From contig JANTQF010000164.1 in NCBI GenBank assembly GCA_032988165.1, positions 1 through 64,000 on the forward strand: DNA of 64,000 nucleotides, given 5' to 3'. The position numbers and the translations under genes were made by a program. Shown here piece by piece: positions 1-12,394 of the stretch. This DNA is from Emmonsiellopsis sp. PD_33. Its lineage: Eukaryota; Ascomycota; Eurotiomycetes; Onygenales; Ajellomycetaceae. The notes beneath the pieces are model-generated. The model was not told where the DNA came from. It did no database searches and was given only the letters and a program-made list of their open reading frames with translations. Position 1 is the first letter of the stretch, and the number at the start of each line of letters is the position of its first letter.

Positions 1-83
1 AATCTAGTTTAGTTGCTGAACTAAAGGGTAAAATCAGTTATCATTTAACTAGACTCTGACCAAGTTAGTTATCTGAGTGAAAC

Positions 84-1553
84 ATGGAAAAAACACCTGT
101 TCAAAAAGTCCCTGAGATAGAGATTTTGAAGAAAAAGAAAAGAGATGAGTTTCAAAAACAAGCTCAAGAGATTGAGAATCTCCAAGCAGCTGCTACTCTT
201 CTGAAAAGTCAAGTATTTCAGGAAGAATCAAGGGAGATTAGAGATCTTTTAATTCCCATGTCAAAGCAGCTTGATGAGATTCTCAAGTTTAAGATGGAGG
301 CTACAAAGTCAATTAAAGTTATCCCCTTTTCTCAAGTTCAAATCTCTACTGATTCTGGCCAGACATATGCTCAGGCAGTGTCTGGATCTATCTCAAACTA
401 TGCTCAAAAACCTGTGCAAAAAACTGCTGAAAAACCCAGCTATATAGCTGGTAAAACTGCTCAAAATGCTCCTTCAAAGCTTGAAGAGAAAAGAAAAGAG
501 AATCTTCTTCAGTCAAAAAGATATAGGCTTATTTTGAAGCCTGAAAATAAGGAGGTTCTAAGTCTTTTCTCTGATTCTAAGTTTATTTTTGGACTTAGAA
601 ATGAGCTGAATCAATGCTTTTCATCCAATCAAATGGAGGAGAAAACTCTGAAGGTAGTTTCTACTATTTCTAACTCCTATATGGGAGGTTCTATAGTTAT
701 AACTACTTCAAATGACTATAGTGCTGACTATCTTCTTCAAAATGAGAACAAATGGAGGCCTACCTTGGAGGAAAAGCTTCAAACATCAATATCTTTAGAT
801 AGAGATGAAAAATGGGGTAAACTGATTCTACATGATATTCCAGTTGATATCTTTGAAGGTGAAGAGGGTATGTTCTTCTTGAGACAAGAAATTGAAGAGT
901 TTAACCCTATTCAACTGAAGAGAGATCCAATCTGGCTGAGTAGCTATGAAGACAGACAGAGGAGAAGAATTGGAACAGTTATAGTTACCACTATAACTCC
1001 AGAACAAGCAAAAATCTCTTCTCTGAAAATAGCTGGCTTAAAGCTGAGAACATATGAGTTTATTGACTCAAAACCAAAGCTAAAGGCTAATACTCAGTGT
1101 AGAAAATGCCAAAGATGGGGACACTTCTCTAATACTTGTAAGAGAATGATTTCTTGTGGTATTTGTGCTCAAAATCATAATACTAGAGAGCATTCTTGTT
1201 TACTCTGCCCTATAATTGGGAAAACTTGTCCTCATACTATTATTAAATGTAGTAATTGTAAGGAAAGTCATCTCTCAAGCTCCCTGCAATGCTCTCTGGC
1301 TCCAAAACAGAGAGATAGGATAGAAAGGAATAGAGAAAAAACCCCTGAGCCTGAAATTTCAACTACTTTCAATGGAAAAAGAAGAAATTCTCAGGTTGAA
1401 AAAACCCCAAATCATAGATCTCCTATGAAAAAGAAGCAGTTAGCTCCTCAAAACTCTTCAAAGACTCCCACCAAGTCAAATGGAAGAGCTTTGGAAAGGT
1501 TAGAGGAGATGATAGCTGTTGAAATCACTAATAGTGATGAGATGGAGCTTTAA
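84..1553 (+). CDS. LINE-1 ORF1, gag-like nucleic-acid-binding protein
   Basis: This is an uninterrupted 489-residue ORF1 protein. The N-terminal third is charged and probably coiled (Lys/Glu/Gln rich). The middle carries the globular region common to ORF1 proteins. From residue about 339 to 405 there is a cluster of CCHC-type zinc knuckles: a clear CRKCQRWGHFSNTC, then CGICAQNHNTREHSC and a further Cys/His group. The C-terminal tail is basic and rich in Ser/Pro. ORF1 proteins of this kind package the element's RNA. The stop lies 42 bases before the ORF2 start, so ORF2 would need reinitiation or a similar mechanism. No RIP stop is visible, although its own ORF2 has three. Confidence 0.9.
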   Translation: MEKTPVQKVPEIEILKKKKRDEFQKQAQEIENLQAAATLLKSQVFQEESREIRDLLIPMSKQLDEILKFKMEATKSIKVIPFSQVQISTDSGQTYAQAVSGSISNYAQKPVQKTAEKPSYIAGKTAQNAPSKLEEKRKENLLQSKRYRLILKPENKEVLSLFSDSKFIFGLRNELNQCFSSNQMEEKTLKVVSTISNSYMGGSIVITTSNDYSADYLLQNENKWRPTLEEKLQTSISLDRDEKWGKLILHDIPVDIFEGEEGMFFLRQEIEEFNPIQLKRDPIWLSSYEDRQRRRIGTVIVTTITPEQAKISSLKIAGLKLRTYEFIDSKPKLKANTQCRKCQRWGHFSNTCKRMISCGICAQNHNTREHSCLLCPIIGKTCPHTIIKCSNCKESHLSSSLQCSLAPKQRDRIERNREKTPEPEISTTFNGKRRNSQVEKTPNHRSPMKKKQLAPQNSSKTPTKSNGRALERLEEMIAVEITNSDEMEL

Positions 1554-1595
1554 GTAGAGTTAAATCTTTACTATAACTTTACTTGTTTCTTTCTT

Positions 1596-4500
1596 ATGTT
1601 TATTACACCAAAAAACACCCAAAAAAAGACAAAAAAAGATTCTTCAAAGGTTACTTTTATTCAGAATAATATAGGGAGATCAAGTAAACCCCTATATTCT
1701 TGTTTAAATATAGCTTTTGAGGAGAAAATTGATTTCATCCTTATTCAGGAGGGGAACTTTGATAAAGAGCAACAGTTTTTAATTTCCCATCCAAGCTATT
1801 ATTGCTTTCTTCCAGAAAAAACTGATGTCAGGCCTAGGGTTGCAATATACTCTAGGAAAAGATCTAGATTTCAATTAAATCTAAGATATGATTTAATCTC
1901 AGATCCTGATATCTTAGTTGGAGACATTATTGATAAATTTGATCAGATAGAGCCTATACAGCTGATCAATATTTATAATGAGAGATCTTTGGAAGAAAAT
2001 AATAGAAGCTGGACTTTTAATAGGGCTTTAAAGGACTTTAAATCAGAGAAGCTATCTATTATCAGTGGGGATTTTAATGCACATCACTTCTGGTGGGAAG
2101 ATAAATGTGTGCATCCTATAGGAGCAGCAGAAAATATAGTTGAATGGGCTATATCTAATGAGTTAGATCTATTGAATGAGCCAAACAAGATGACATTTAA
2201 AAGAGATGGTCAGGGAGGACAATCAGTTCTTAACCTTACCTTTTTCTCAAAGAAACTTTATGAGAAATCATGTCAGTGGCTTATAGAAGATGAAAGAGTC
2301 TCAGGTTCAGACCATGAAGTTATATACTTTGATATTCAGTTAGGAATAGAGGATTTAGTTGAAAATCCTTTATTTTCCAATCAATATAACTTTGAAAAGG
2401 CTGACTGGCCTGGGGTTTTTACTCATTTAAAAGGACTAAAGGAAAAGAGGAAAGATGAACTTAACTGGGATAATTCAAATCAAATATCTGAGGAAATACT
2501 GGAGGGAAAAGCTTCTATAATTACAGAGCTTATCCTAGAAAGTATTAAAGATAATATTTCAAAGAAGAATCTTTCTGAGCATTCTAAGGCCTGGTGGACT
2601 GAGGAGATAACTCAGAAGAGAAAGGAGCTTGCTAGATCTAGAAAAGACTGGAAAAATGACTTGGTGTCTGTTGAAGATTATAATAGGACTAAGTCAGACT
2701 ATTTTTCTATGATTAAAAAGGCAAAAACAAGCTGCTGGAATGAATTCTTAGAGAATGCCCAAGAAAAAGATGTCTTTAGAGCCTTTAGTTATACTAAAAA
2801 TAAAGGTATAGCTAAGATTCCAACTCTGAATTACAATTATGAGGAGAAGGATATTGAGGCTGTTACATTTAAAGATAAATGTCAGGCATTTATGAGGGTT
2901 TTATTTCAGAAGCCTCCTGAATCAGAGAGTTATATCCCCTTAGATGAATATCAAGAGGACTTGGAGAAGTGGGAGTGGCCAGTTTTATCTCAAGATGAAT
3001 TAGAAACAGCTATTTTTTCTAGTTCTACTAAAACTGCTGCTGGTCCTGATACTATTAATCATTTAATTATTCAAAAGGTTTATCCAGAGTTAAAAGATGA
3101 ACTGTTTGGGTTATTTAAAAGATTATTAGAGACTGGATATCACCCACTTTGCTGGAGAGAAGCTACTGGAATTATACTGGCAAAACCAAACAGAAAAGCT
3201 TCAATTCTCAAGTCTTATAGAGTTATATCTCTACTGAATTGCCTAGGAAAAATACTAGAAAAGATAGTAGCAACTAGACTATCTTATCTAGCTACTACTA
3301 CTGATCTTCTATATGAGGATCAGATGGGTAGTAGAAGGCAGAATTCAGCTATAGATGCAGCTCTATCAGTTGTACATGATATTCAGCTTGCAAAGCATGA
3401 AGGGATGGTTTCCTCAGCTGCTTTTATAGATATAAAAGGTGCTTTTGACCATGTTTCATTGAACAAACTTGTGAGAATCCTTCAGAACCTAGGGTTACCA
3501 AAGGCCTTAATATATTGGATTATCTATTTTATATCTGAAAGGACCATTCAACTTCTCTTTAATGGTCAAAAACAAGATAAGACAGCCTTTAAGATAGGAG
3601 TTCCTCAGGGATCTCCAGTCTCTCCTATTCTATTTGCTATATATGCTACTGTTCTATTTAAGAATAGGAGAATAGTTATAGTAAGGATACCTAGCTATGT
3701 TGATGATTTAGACTTGATTATAAGTTCTCATTCTATAGAAAATAACTGTAGAGTTATAGAGGAGGCTGCTCAGGAGGTTTTTCAAAGAGGAGATGAAAAC
3801 TTAATTCAGTTTGATATGGATAAGACTGAATTGATTCATTTCTATCCTAAATCTAGAGAGAAGAATTACTCTATTACACTATTAGGAAGAGAAATTAAGC
3901 CTAAAGAGTCAGTTAGATGGCTAGGGGTCTGGTTGGATTCAAAGTTAACCTTTAAATCTCATGTTAAGATCAGACTGGCACAGGCAGAGAAGACACTGAG
4001 TAATATACTTAGACTTTCTAATACTGAGAGAGATTTATCTTTTCAGGCTATGAGACAACTTTATATAGCCTGCACAGCCTCAGTGTCTGATTTTGCAGTT
4101 CAGATTTGGTGGAAGAATCAAAAGAATTATCTAAACTGGTTTCAAAAACTTCAGAATCAAGCTTTAAGAAGGATTCTAGGAGCTTTTAAGACTTCTCCAT
4201 ATAGAGCTATGGAGATTGAAGCTTCTATTCCACCTCCTGAGATAAGACTGGAGAAGGCATGTATGAGTTATGCTTTAAGAATAATGAAAATAAGCTTGAA
4301 ACATCCAATTAGACAGAGAGTTTCCTCATCTTATCCACCATATAACTCAGGAAATGAGTTAGATTGGGATAAGTATGAAGATTGGAATGAAACCTCAGAG
4401 AATTCATTAAAGTTAGTGCCTTCCCAGCTTTATAGAATATGTTCTATGGTTAAAGGATGCTTTGGAAGCCTTGACATAGAAGGTATTCATCATAAAGGGT

Positions 4501-5516
4501 TATATCCTTGGAGAAAAACTTTGCAGAATCTGATTGATATTGATATTAGTATCTTATTAAAAGAGGAAGAAAAGAAAGTGCATCTTCAAAAACTAGAGAA
4601 GATTAATAAAGATAGAGCTTTATTAATATATTCAGATGGTTCAAAAAGTGAACAGGGTGATATAGGAGCTGATTTAACTTTCAAACATCCTAAAATGAAC
4701 TCTGAGTATACTTTAGACTCCTGGAATCTAGGAAGGGAGTGTGAAGTCTTTGATGCAGAGCTTTTTGCAATTCAAAAGGCCTTTCTTCTGGCAGGAAAGA
4801 TGGTTAGAGAAGATATTACTATTCAAGATGTATGGATCTTCTCTGATAGTCAAGCAGCCTTAAAAAGACTCCAAAGAAATGAGATTCATAATGGTTAAAT
4901 GAATCTAGATACTATCCAAAGAGCTTTAAATCAGACTTTGAGGTTAAAATCTGATGTTCAATTTCATTTGCACTGGGTCCCAGCTCATATGGGGATACAG
5001 GGTAATGAAAAGGCAGATTTAGCAGCTAAGAATGGAGCTGAAAAACCTTTTTCTTCAGTGAAAACTGTGTCCTGGTCATTTATTAAGAGAAGAATAAGAG
5101 AGATTTGTCTTGATAAATAGACTGAGATATGGGATTCTCAGAGAAAAAGCTAGAGTTATGCTGATTTAAGTCCAAAACCAAGGTGGAAAGCTAGATTAAT
5201 TAATTGTAAGAAGAAAATCTTCTCTTCTATTATTCAATTAAAGCTTGGACATGGCTATTTCAAGTCATATCTTAAAAGGTTTAGAGATAATTCAAATGAT
5301 TTATGCTCATGTGGATTGGTTGAGAATCCTTATCATTTATTAATAGCTTATTCATTATATAGTGATATAAAAGCCGAACTTCTTGAAAAGCATGGAATTA
5401 ATCAAGTAAATATGGAGTTTCTATTTCAAACTGAGATAGGAATAAAGTATTTAATTGAGTTTCTTCAGGTAACTGGGATTGCTACCAGAGATTGGAGGCT
5501 AGAAGTAGATGTTTAG
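1596..5516 (+). pseudogene. LINE-1 ORF2: endonuclease-RT-RNase H polyprotein with three RIP-type stops
   Basis: One reading frame spans the whole interval. An apurinic-type endonuclease comes first: a QEGNF motif near residue 52, GDFN with Asp159, and SDH with Asp239/His240. The reverse transcriptase follows, with YVDD at residues 701-704. RNase H has Asp1014, Glu1055 and Asp1084, with the HWVPAH...EKAD segment lying beyond the first stop. In-frame stops are TAA at 4896, TAG at 5118 and TAG at 5151. Each is explained by C-to-T in CAA or CAG, and the frame never shifts. The terminal Cys-His motif (CSCG...H...) appears to have Tyr where its last Cys is expected, a G-to-A change on the coding strand. 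The enzyme core up to RT is intact, but full-length product is blocked. Confidence 0.92.
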
Positions 5517-5937
5517 AAGATGTTTTATATCCTATATTTATAGGAAGAGTTCTGATTTGTTTTTAATTTTGTTTTTGAATTTTTCATTCTTTTATTTCTC
5601 TTCTTATATTTTCTTTTGAAGTCATTCTGTCAGCTATTACAGCTATTTTCCTTAAAAAAGTTTGTCTGTTTTGCCTATTTTTACATTCTTTAGTTTTTTC
5701 CTTATTTTCTTTACACATTATCTATCTGAGATGAATGGTTTGAAAACTGTTGTTTATAAAAAATGCAGTTTTGATAGCTTTTTTATTCTGGGCTGGAATT
5801 CTGTTATTGCAAGTTATAAATTGGGCCTGTATACTAGATAGTTTGAGCTAGGAAATCCTAAGTTTATACTTAGGTAGATGTCATAATCACTGACTGCCAT
5901 ACACCTTAAATGAAGAATAATAATAATAATAATAATA
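5517..5937 (+). repeat. LINE-1 3' UTR and (AAT)n tail
   Basis: This non-coding, T-rich trailer follows ORF2 and ends in about seven AAT units from about 5916 to 5937. A short simple-repeat tail in place of poly(A) is usual for I/Tad-type elements and marks the 3' end used to prime reverse transcription. Confidence 0.8.
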
Positions 5938-6121
5938 GATAGCTTTTGGACTTACCAGCAAGATGTTTCAAGAGGTTGGAGAAAGAAAAAATTTAGGAGC
6001 TCTACAAAATGTTTTATTAGTATTTACTGTTGCCAGAAGAGACCTACCAATATATCTATATAATATTAATATAATAGTTGTGCAGAATCTCCCAGAGCAT
6101 TCAACCATAGTAATACATCAT

Positions 6122-6386
6122 TAAGGGGTTACCCCTTATTCTATAGCATGTGACCACAGCTTCAGGATGAAGCTGTCAAAGGAGGAGGTAATTATTATGA
6201 TAGCATGCTAAGTTCAGAAGCCTGCTATGCTACATTAATAATCAGGTCAGTTTGATTATTCTTCAACTCTATAGCAGGCTATATTAGGCTAGCATATGCA
6301 TATCATCAACATCAGGGTGGCATAGTTGCATCACCACCTAGGCCTGTATATAGAACAGGCTGACCCCTAGCATTCTAGGGGTCAGC
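6122..6386 (+). other. Cluster of perfect hairpins in the presumed LINE-2 leader
   Basis: Five perfect inverted repeats lie in 265 bases. A 7-bp stem (TAAGGGG/CCCCTTA) is at 6122-6138. A 9-bp stem (ACAGCTTCA/TGAAGCTGT, loop GGA) is at 6156-6176. A 10-bp stem (AGCCTGCTAT/ATAGCAGGCT) joins 6219-6228 to 6271-6280 and encloses an 8-bp stem (AATAATCA/TGATTATT) at 6237-6260. A 12-bp stem (GCTGACCCCTAG/CTAGGGGTCAGC, loop CATT) is at 6359-6386. An alternative 6-bp stem (GCCTGT/ACAGGC) at 6342-6360 competes with the last one. A folded RNA leader is one reading; the function is unknown. Confidence 0.6.
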
Positions 6387-6499
6387 AATTCATTTCTTAA
6401 TCAATCCTATCTATTAGTATCACTTCATTCTATTTCTATGTGCTACTAATTGGTTTACCTTTATACCCTGATCCACCCTTACTCCTCAAGGTTGAAGTG

Positions 6500-9400
6500 G
6501 AGCCATCTCTACTACACTTATCATACAAAGTGGTGATGAGTTTCTGCCATCTGGCCTTACAAGGAGGCTAAATAATAGGTTAAAATTCACTGTAAGATTC
6601 TCAGTACTCTTATAATGTCTATTAATAAGTTCATAACTACTCACAGGCAGTTTAATTATAAGAATTTTATACAATCTGTCTGTAAGAAGTTCATTCAGTT
6701 TATTTCCTTCTCTAACTATATAAAGACTAATAGGGAGGACTATATCCTCTTATAAATGTATAGTTAACCTGCTATAACTATCTCATTGAAGTCTATCACT
6801 TAGATGGGTATTACTAAGACCTCAAAAAATCTCAGCTCTGATCCTTAGTTAGTTAAGACAGTGAGTTTAGCTGCTATCAAGAGCTACCCTACTACTTTAA
6901 TTATCTTAATACAGAGTAAATTAATAGCATTCTTAGTTGAGCAAGAGGATTATTAGGTTCTCATTACCTTTTCCTCTGAGTATTAATTTGCATGACAGAA
7001 ATTATATGCAATTTACCAGGCAATTATAGTCTATATGAAAGGTGTGGATAGTATCACTAGAATCCTTAGAATTAAGCCTATTAGAACTGATTGAGTTATT
7101 ATATCTATAAACCTATCTGTCTGAGATCTTCTAATAAGCTTTAAGGCTACTATAATATTATATGAAGTTTTTAATGCTATCAATATTTACATTCCTCAGT
7201 AATAGATTAATTACACTATCTCTAGTGTTCTAACATCTATTACCTGCTATAATGGATCTATCATGCACACTACCTTAGAGATATTCTCTGAGGTCAAGGT
7301 ACAGATCAAGAAGGCCCTAGTCAACTATTAATTATCTTATTATAGTACTAACCTATAAATAAATAAGATAATATAAATTATCTTCTTTCTCAGGCTGATC
7401 CTCAGCTTTCAGCTGTTTAATACTAATGAGTTCTTATAGCTTATTATTAAAAAGTCTACTATTTAGAGGTATAATTTAGAGTATTAAGAGTATTATTACT
7501 CATTTAGATATACTCAGCTTGCATGCTACTTCAACTGCAGTATTCATCTCAGTTAGTATGAGAGCTGAGAAAGAGAAATCACCTTACATTTTAAAATAAG
7601 AGTTTATGTAATGAATAGAATTGAATTATAATTTCTAATCTTAAAGTCTATAATAAGCATATAATCACATTTTAAGGCAATTTCAACTGATATGACCTTC
7701 AGAACTATAGCTTACAGGCCTCTAATAACTTAGAGCCTATAGACTTCACAGCTGATACTCCTATCATCTCTTAATGTTAGAATACTAAAACTGATATTAT
7801 AGTATTTACTATAATAACTACTAGTAAGACTCTGAACTCCTCTAGGTTTACTAGGTTAATACTACTTATACTGTATTTTAGCATACAGTAGCCCTATAGC
7901 TTGCCTTTAAATAAGAGTATGAGATTATTTGTGTCTAAAAGCTCTATATCTTTCCTGGCATTAAGATCTTAAATCATCTTAGCTATAACTATTATACACT
8001 GTCAGATTACTGGGATAGTACAGATACTGCTCAGAGAGAGCTCAAGCACTTATAAGTAATAATATATATTTAAAAAGAGGATTACATTAGAGCTCAACAG
8101 TATCAGTTAGTTTAAAGCAGGAATCTAATCTAGGTCATCATTAATAATTGTAGAATTCTCAATGCCTACTACTAATTAACTATAGATAAGACTGTTGACT
8201 ACATTATAGATCTCACCTCATTTACTAACTGCCTGATTGAGGGAGATTTCAATACAAGATATGACACCTTTAAGCTAGGCACTTTAAACCTCCACAGGGG
8301 AGAAAAGATTACCTACTAAGTGAGTAAGAGTAATATGAATTTCATTGAGGAGGTAGATGTTTTAATACACTCTAGCAGACACACTATTAACCTCAGCTTC
8401 TCAAACATATTCTTTATAATATTAGAGGTCTAATAGAATTTATATTATAGATTAGATCATCAGATCATTCTCATCCTCATCTTAATTTAGTAATAAGTAT
8501 AGTCTAAATTCTTTTATTAGAGGATTCTAAAATAGTAGCTTAATAAGTTCTTAGGGCTCATGTAGATCAAGATCTAGTCATTACTCTTTCTTAACTCTAT
8601 TAAAACTATTTTATAGCTTGATAATTTCATTGAGGACTTTACCTAAGGTTTCTTGGAAGCTGTGCAAATAGTGAGTAGGCCTGCAGGAAGAGGCTACTAG
8701 AATGCATTATAATAAATAGATAAGTACTATAATATCCATCTGAACTGGGTTATCCTCTAGTTGGAAGAGGTGAAGTACTACTTTAAGAATATAGTATATA
8801 AGGCTAAGAAAGCCTACTAATAGAATATTATTAATAGGGTTAAGAATGATAAAGATCTATACTATATTATAGTATAATACAAGCTAAAACCACAATTTAA
8901 AACTCTATCACTTAGAGTAAGAAATAACTTCATTAAAGAAATTACAGTAAAGGTAGAGGCCTTTCAGCTTGCTATTCTAAATTACTATAACTCCACTAAC
9001 AACCTTGATTATGACCTCTTAATAGATGAATTTTAGAATAGATTAGAATATCTCCCCTGAGACTCTTATGTCTTTCTTAAAGAGATTGAGTACAATATTA
9101 TTAGGGTGTAGAGTACTTTACTAGAGATAGATAGTATCACAATATAGCTGCTTAAGATCTATTAAAATGACATTAAACTATTCATTTAGATATTATATAA
9201 TTACTATCTTCACCTGCATTACTTCCTAGACCTCTAGAAGCTAACAGAAGTTACCATGATATTTAAGATAAATAAATAAAATAAAAGCTTTACATGATTA
9301 TAAAGGTCTATAGCATTTCTCTCTGTGATCTTCAAGAGCTTTAAATATATTATTATAAGGTAAATCATACAGATTGCTCTTATATGAGACATCCTGAGCC

Positions 9401-9603
9401 CTTAATATGATAGGGCTCTATCTAAATACTTTATAATAGATCTAGTAGCATTATTTATATATAATGTTGAGATGGCCTTCTTATAGAATAAGAAGGTCAT
9501 TATAGTTATAATAAATATATAGAGAGCATTTAACATTCTATACTGATAAAGGCTACTATAATAGATGACTTAGTAGGAATAGCCCAGGCCTTTTCTATAG
9601 CTA
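6500..9603 (+). pseudogene. LINE-2 ORF1 remnant and 5' half of ORF2
   Basis: This is decayed coding sequence. From about 8100 the plus strand reads as an endonuclease, with IEGDFNTR at about 8238 and a degenerate LDHQ at about 8455 where SDH is expected. An RT begins around 9270 (KSFT..RSIAFLSVIFKSF). At 9470-9535 an (A)AFVDIQGAF-type motif appears as a degenerate version just before the Gypsy-3 junction. The stretch 6500-8100 should hold ORF1 but is too damaged for a confident zinc-knuckle call; a Cys-rich patch near 7520-7570 is the best candidate. Dozens of TAA/TAG codons interrupt every frame. Confidence 0.65.
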
Positions 9604-9856
9604 TATAAAGGGCTATGCTCTTATATTCTATATCTGTAGCTCATCTGAACTTCACCTAATCTCTGACCACCTGATTGGAAGCCTCTGATCAAGCCTTCAC
9701 ATAAATGTTTATTTGCTCTAATCTTGCATAGTTCTCTTCTATTTATATTACATAATCTTGTGATTCCTTTTCCTTTTTCTTTCTTTCTCTAGTGATTATA
9801 ATCTTGATTTTAACATCTAGCTTGCATGATCTGTTAATTGGAGTGCACCTATTACA
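9604..9856 (+). repeat. Gypsy-3 5' LTR
   Basis: This 253-bp repeat matches 31225-31477 along its whole length, with differences that are transitions wherever I checked. It is preceded by AGCTA. Its reverse complement also matches the LTRs of Gypsy-4 at 46854 and 52457. Confidence 0.92.
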
Positions 9857-10050
9857 TTTTGTAATTACTTACTTAATCTCTTCTCAGAGACCTCTGATAT
9901 TATATCTATCTTCTAAATGTAACTTACATGTATAGTAGAATCTTCTGAATGTGACTTATATATATAGCTGACTTCTCTGAATTCTAATAAATACTAGTAA
10001 AATATCCTGTAGGACATTAGCTCTATACAATCTGCCTCAGTTCAGCTCTA

Positions 10051-10224
10051 TGTGATTCTGAAGGTGTCTGATCCTATGAAAAGCTATCAAAAGGATCATG
10101 TGATTATATACAATGAAATAGGCAAGGCTGTAGTATGAAAGAGATGTAGTATATAATAGCATTAGGTAGCATAATAAGACTACATATAATCACATGAACT
10201 GGTCACATGATCTTAAAAACCATA
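10051..10224 (-). repeat. Gypsy-2 3' LTR (left)
   Basis: The 174-bp repeat shares the core TGTCTGATCC...AAAACC with the right copy. The differences are transitions. It lies beside the polypurine tract on -. Confidence 0.83.
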
Positions 10225-11223
10225 TTCTCCCCCATTAAATTCAACTTTGCCCTAAAGATAGTTACTCAAGGTAGAATCATATAATTCATTAATCATACTA
10301 ATTCAATTCAGCTATAATACTGTGCAATTAACCCTCTCACACAAAATAAAATCTTACACCTTCTTACCTCTTAAGAAAATAATCTTTAAACACTCATCCT
10401 TAATTACTTCATTTCCTCTTTCATGTAATAATCATCTTCACATCTTATAATCACACTCACACTCATTAATTTATCTCATATAAAGATATTTATTCTCACA
10501 AAGCATCAACTATCTTTCAGCCTTACTATAGGTCTCTTTTTATAGTATCAGTAAACTCTCACAGTATCTCACACTCATCTTTTATACTCTCATAGTTTAC
10601 CAGATATTCTAATTGATATATTGCCCCTCCTCCTGGCTCTGAGGTTCTATGAAGAGTACAAACATTTGCTAGGTCCCATCTTTACTCAAGCTATTCTCAA
10701 GGCACATTCTCCTCTTAATGATAGTATCATCCTGCAAGTCTGATTGATTCATCAGGCTTATAAAATTAGCAACCTAAACCTTTAAGATTCCTCTAACACA
10801 GCTATTATTTATATACTTCATAAGATTCACAATCAACTCCCTAATTATAAGAGTATCACTAAGTTAGATAACCTGCATGCAGTCACAGATGAAGATATTA
10901 ATTATAATTATAAAAGTCTCTACTCTTTCCTCAATAATTCAGAAGAGAGTTCTCTAGATAGTATTAATCTTTATAAATTATATAGTTTATTCATTCTTTA
11001 CTGATATCATACTAACCCTTACTAGGCTCTATCCTGCAAGACTATCAGATTGAAGTAGCCTTAGAGGTAAACCTTACTTCCTCTTATGTAATCTGCAGCC
11101 ATCTCCCTTATTCTTAAGCTCCTCTTACTGAGTCCCTTACTACCTATACTCACATACTCTCAAGTTCTGTGACTCTAAAAACCTCTATTCTTACTTACAT
11201 GAAGGCTACTCTCTCTTCTCATG

Positions 11224-11526
11224 TGTAAGGATTCACCTATAGGGTAGGGTGTAGAGGTTATAAAATGATGTGAGGGAATATAAATGTATAGTATAAAGGA
11301 TTGATTATATTGAATGTAGGGGTAAGAATGTAGTAAAGCTGTTTGCTGGCCCTATAAAGGTAGGGAGCTAGTGAAGATTATATACATTGAGATCTCAGGC
11401 CTGCTTAGATAAGTCTTATGTAAGCTCCCACCATTGTGACCCCTAAGCCCCTCTGGGCTCACTTTCTTGAAGGCTCTCTGGCCTGGCAGCTCTAGATCTT
11501 TACTCTGTGGGCCTGTGGTTCTCACA
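11224..11526 (-). repeat. Gypsy-1 3' LTR (left)
   Basis: The 303-bp repeat is identical in length to 18658-18960. It is preceded on the left by TCATG. Confidence 0.95.
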
Positions 11527-12394
11527 ACTGCCTCCCCCTTTGCAGGCCTGGCTCCCAGGCCTTAATAGTAGGTATAGATTCATGCTGTATCAGCATTCTG
11601 GTAGATGGTCATGTAGTTGGGTGGATGTAGTGTTATAGGTAGTGAATGTAGGGGTCCCACAGGTGAATGTATAGGTAAAATGTTATACCAGTTCTGAAGT
11701 GTTGTGATGAACTTTAACTTATTTAAATCTTATAGTCCTTCTGACCTTTAGGAGTTTAACCATCTGCAATATGATTTCAGTAAGTGTAATATTTACTCAA
11801 TGTCAGTGTTTTTCATGTTTTTGAGTGTTCCAAGCAAATGTTTGGCTTCAAGTATATAGGCCTTCATTGTTTTTTCATTGAAATAGCCCTTTATTTGATG
11901 TTTTTAGAGTAAAGGAGGATTTTGTAGAGTAGGGTTGAATCCTCATTAAGATCTTGCAGAGTCCTGATCTTGTGGAGTCCTGATGTTATAGAGTTCTGAC
12001 CTTATGAAGTTTCCATTCCTCTCCCTCCTTTTCAAATGCTGTATGATAGGGTAGAGAACATGCTAATAGATTATATAGTAACTATGTTAAATCTCTTAGG
12101 AGTCTCTATTCTCATAGTGTGGCTGGAAGATGCCTATATTTACTGCATTTCAGCTATATTATTCTATACTGCCATGGCTTCTTACATGAGTACTGCTGCA
12201 GGTAGATGTGGGAGGTGCAGATACAATCATAGATGCATAAAGGTAAGTCTGTATTATTCCTATCTTGAAGGTCTATACTGATGTGGTATTAGATATCAGA
12301 GCATTTCTAGAGCTGTTTAGAGGGGATCTTGTGGACTGCAGGCCTTCTCTGGGAGTAAACTCAGGACTGGTGCATCTACTAGGGTATTCACACT
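11527..12394 (+). other. Gypsy-1 spacer between 3' LTR and antisense ORF
   Basis: The sequence is moderately AT-rich. A short plus-strand ORF (12036-12281) ends with a GRCGRCRYNHRC motif and may be an upstream exon of the antisense gene, but the link is not proven. It could also hold the antisense promoter. Nothing else was recognised. Confidence 0.35.

Larger units (their letters stand above)
1..5937 (+). mobile_element. LINE-1: young Tad/I-type non-LTR retrotransposon
   Basis: This is a non-LTR retrotransposon with two ORFs: a gag-like ORF1 with zinc knuckles, and an ORF2 with endonuclease, reverse transcriptase, RNase H and a terminal Cys-His motif. It ends in an (AAT)n tail. That order, with an RNase H domain and a trinucleotide tail, is typical of the I/Tad group. 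Bases 1-83 are the end of a 5' leader, so the true 5' end may lie outside the window. Damage is light: ORF1 is open, and ORF2 has three in-frame stops, each one C-to-T step from CAA or CAG. Compared with the neighbouring repeats this copy is recent. The exact clade is inferred from domain order only. Confidence 0.93.

Noticed and set aside
10065..10224. Shorter 160-bp LTR for Gypsy-2 starting at TGTCTG
   Set aside because: With that edge the flanks do not match. Starting at TGTGATT gives TG...CA ends, equal 174-bp copies and a TCTA duplication.
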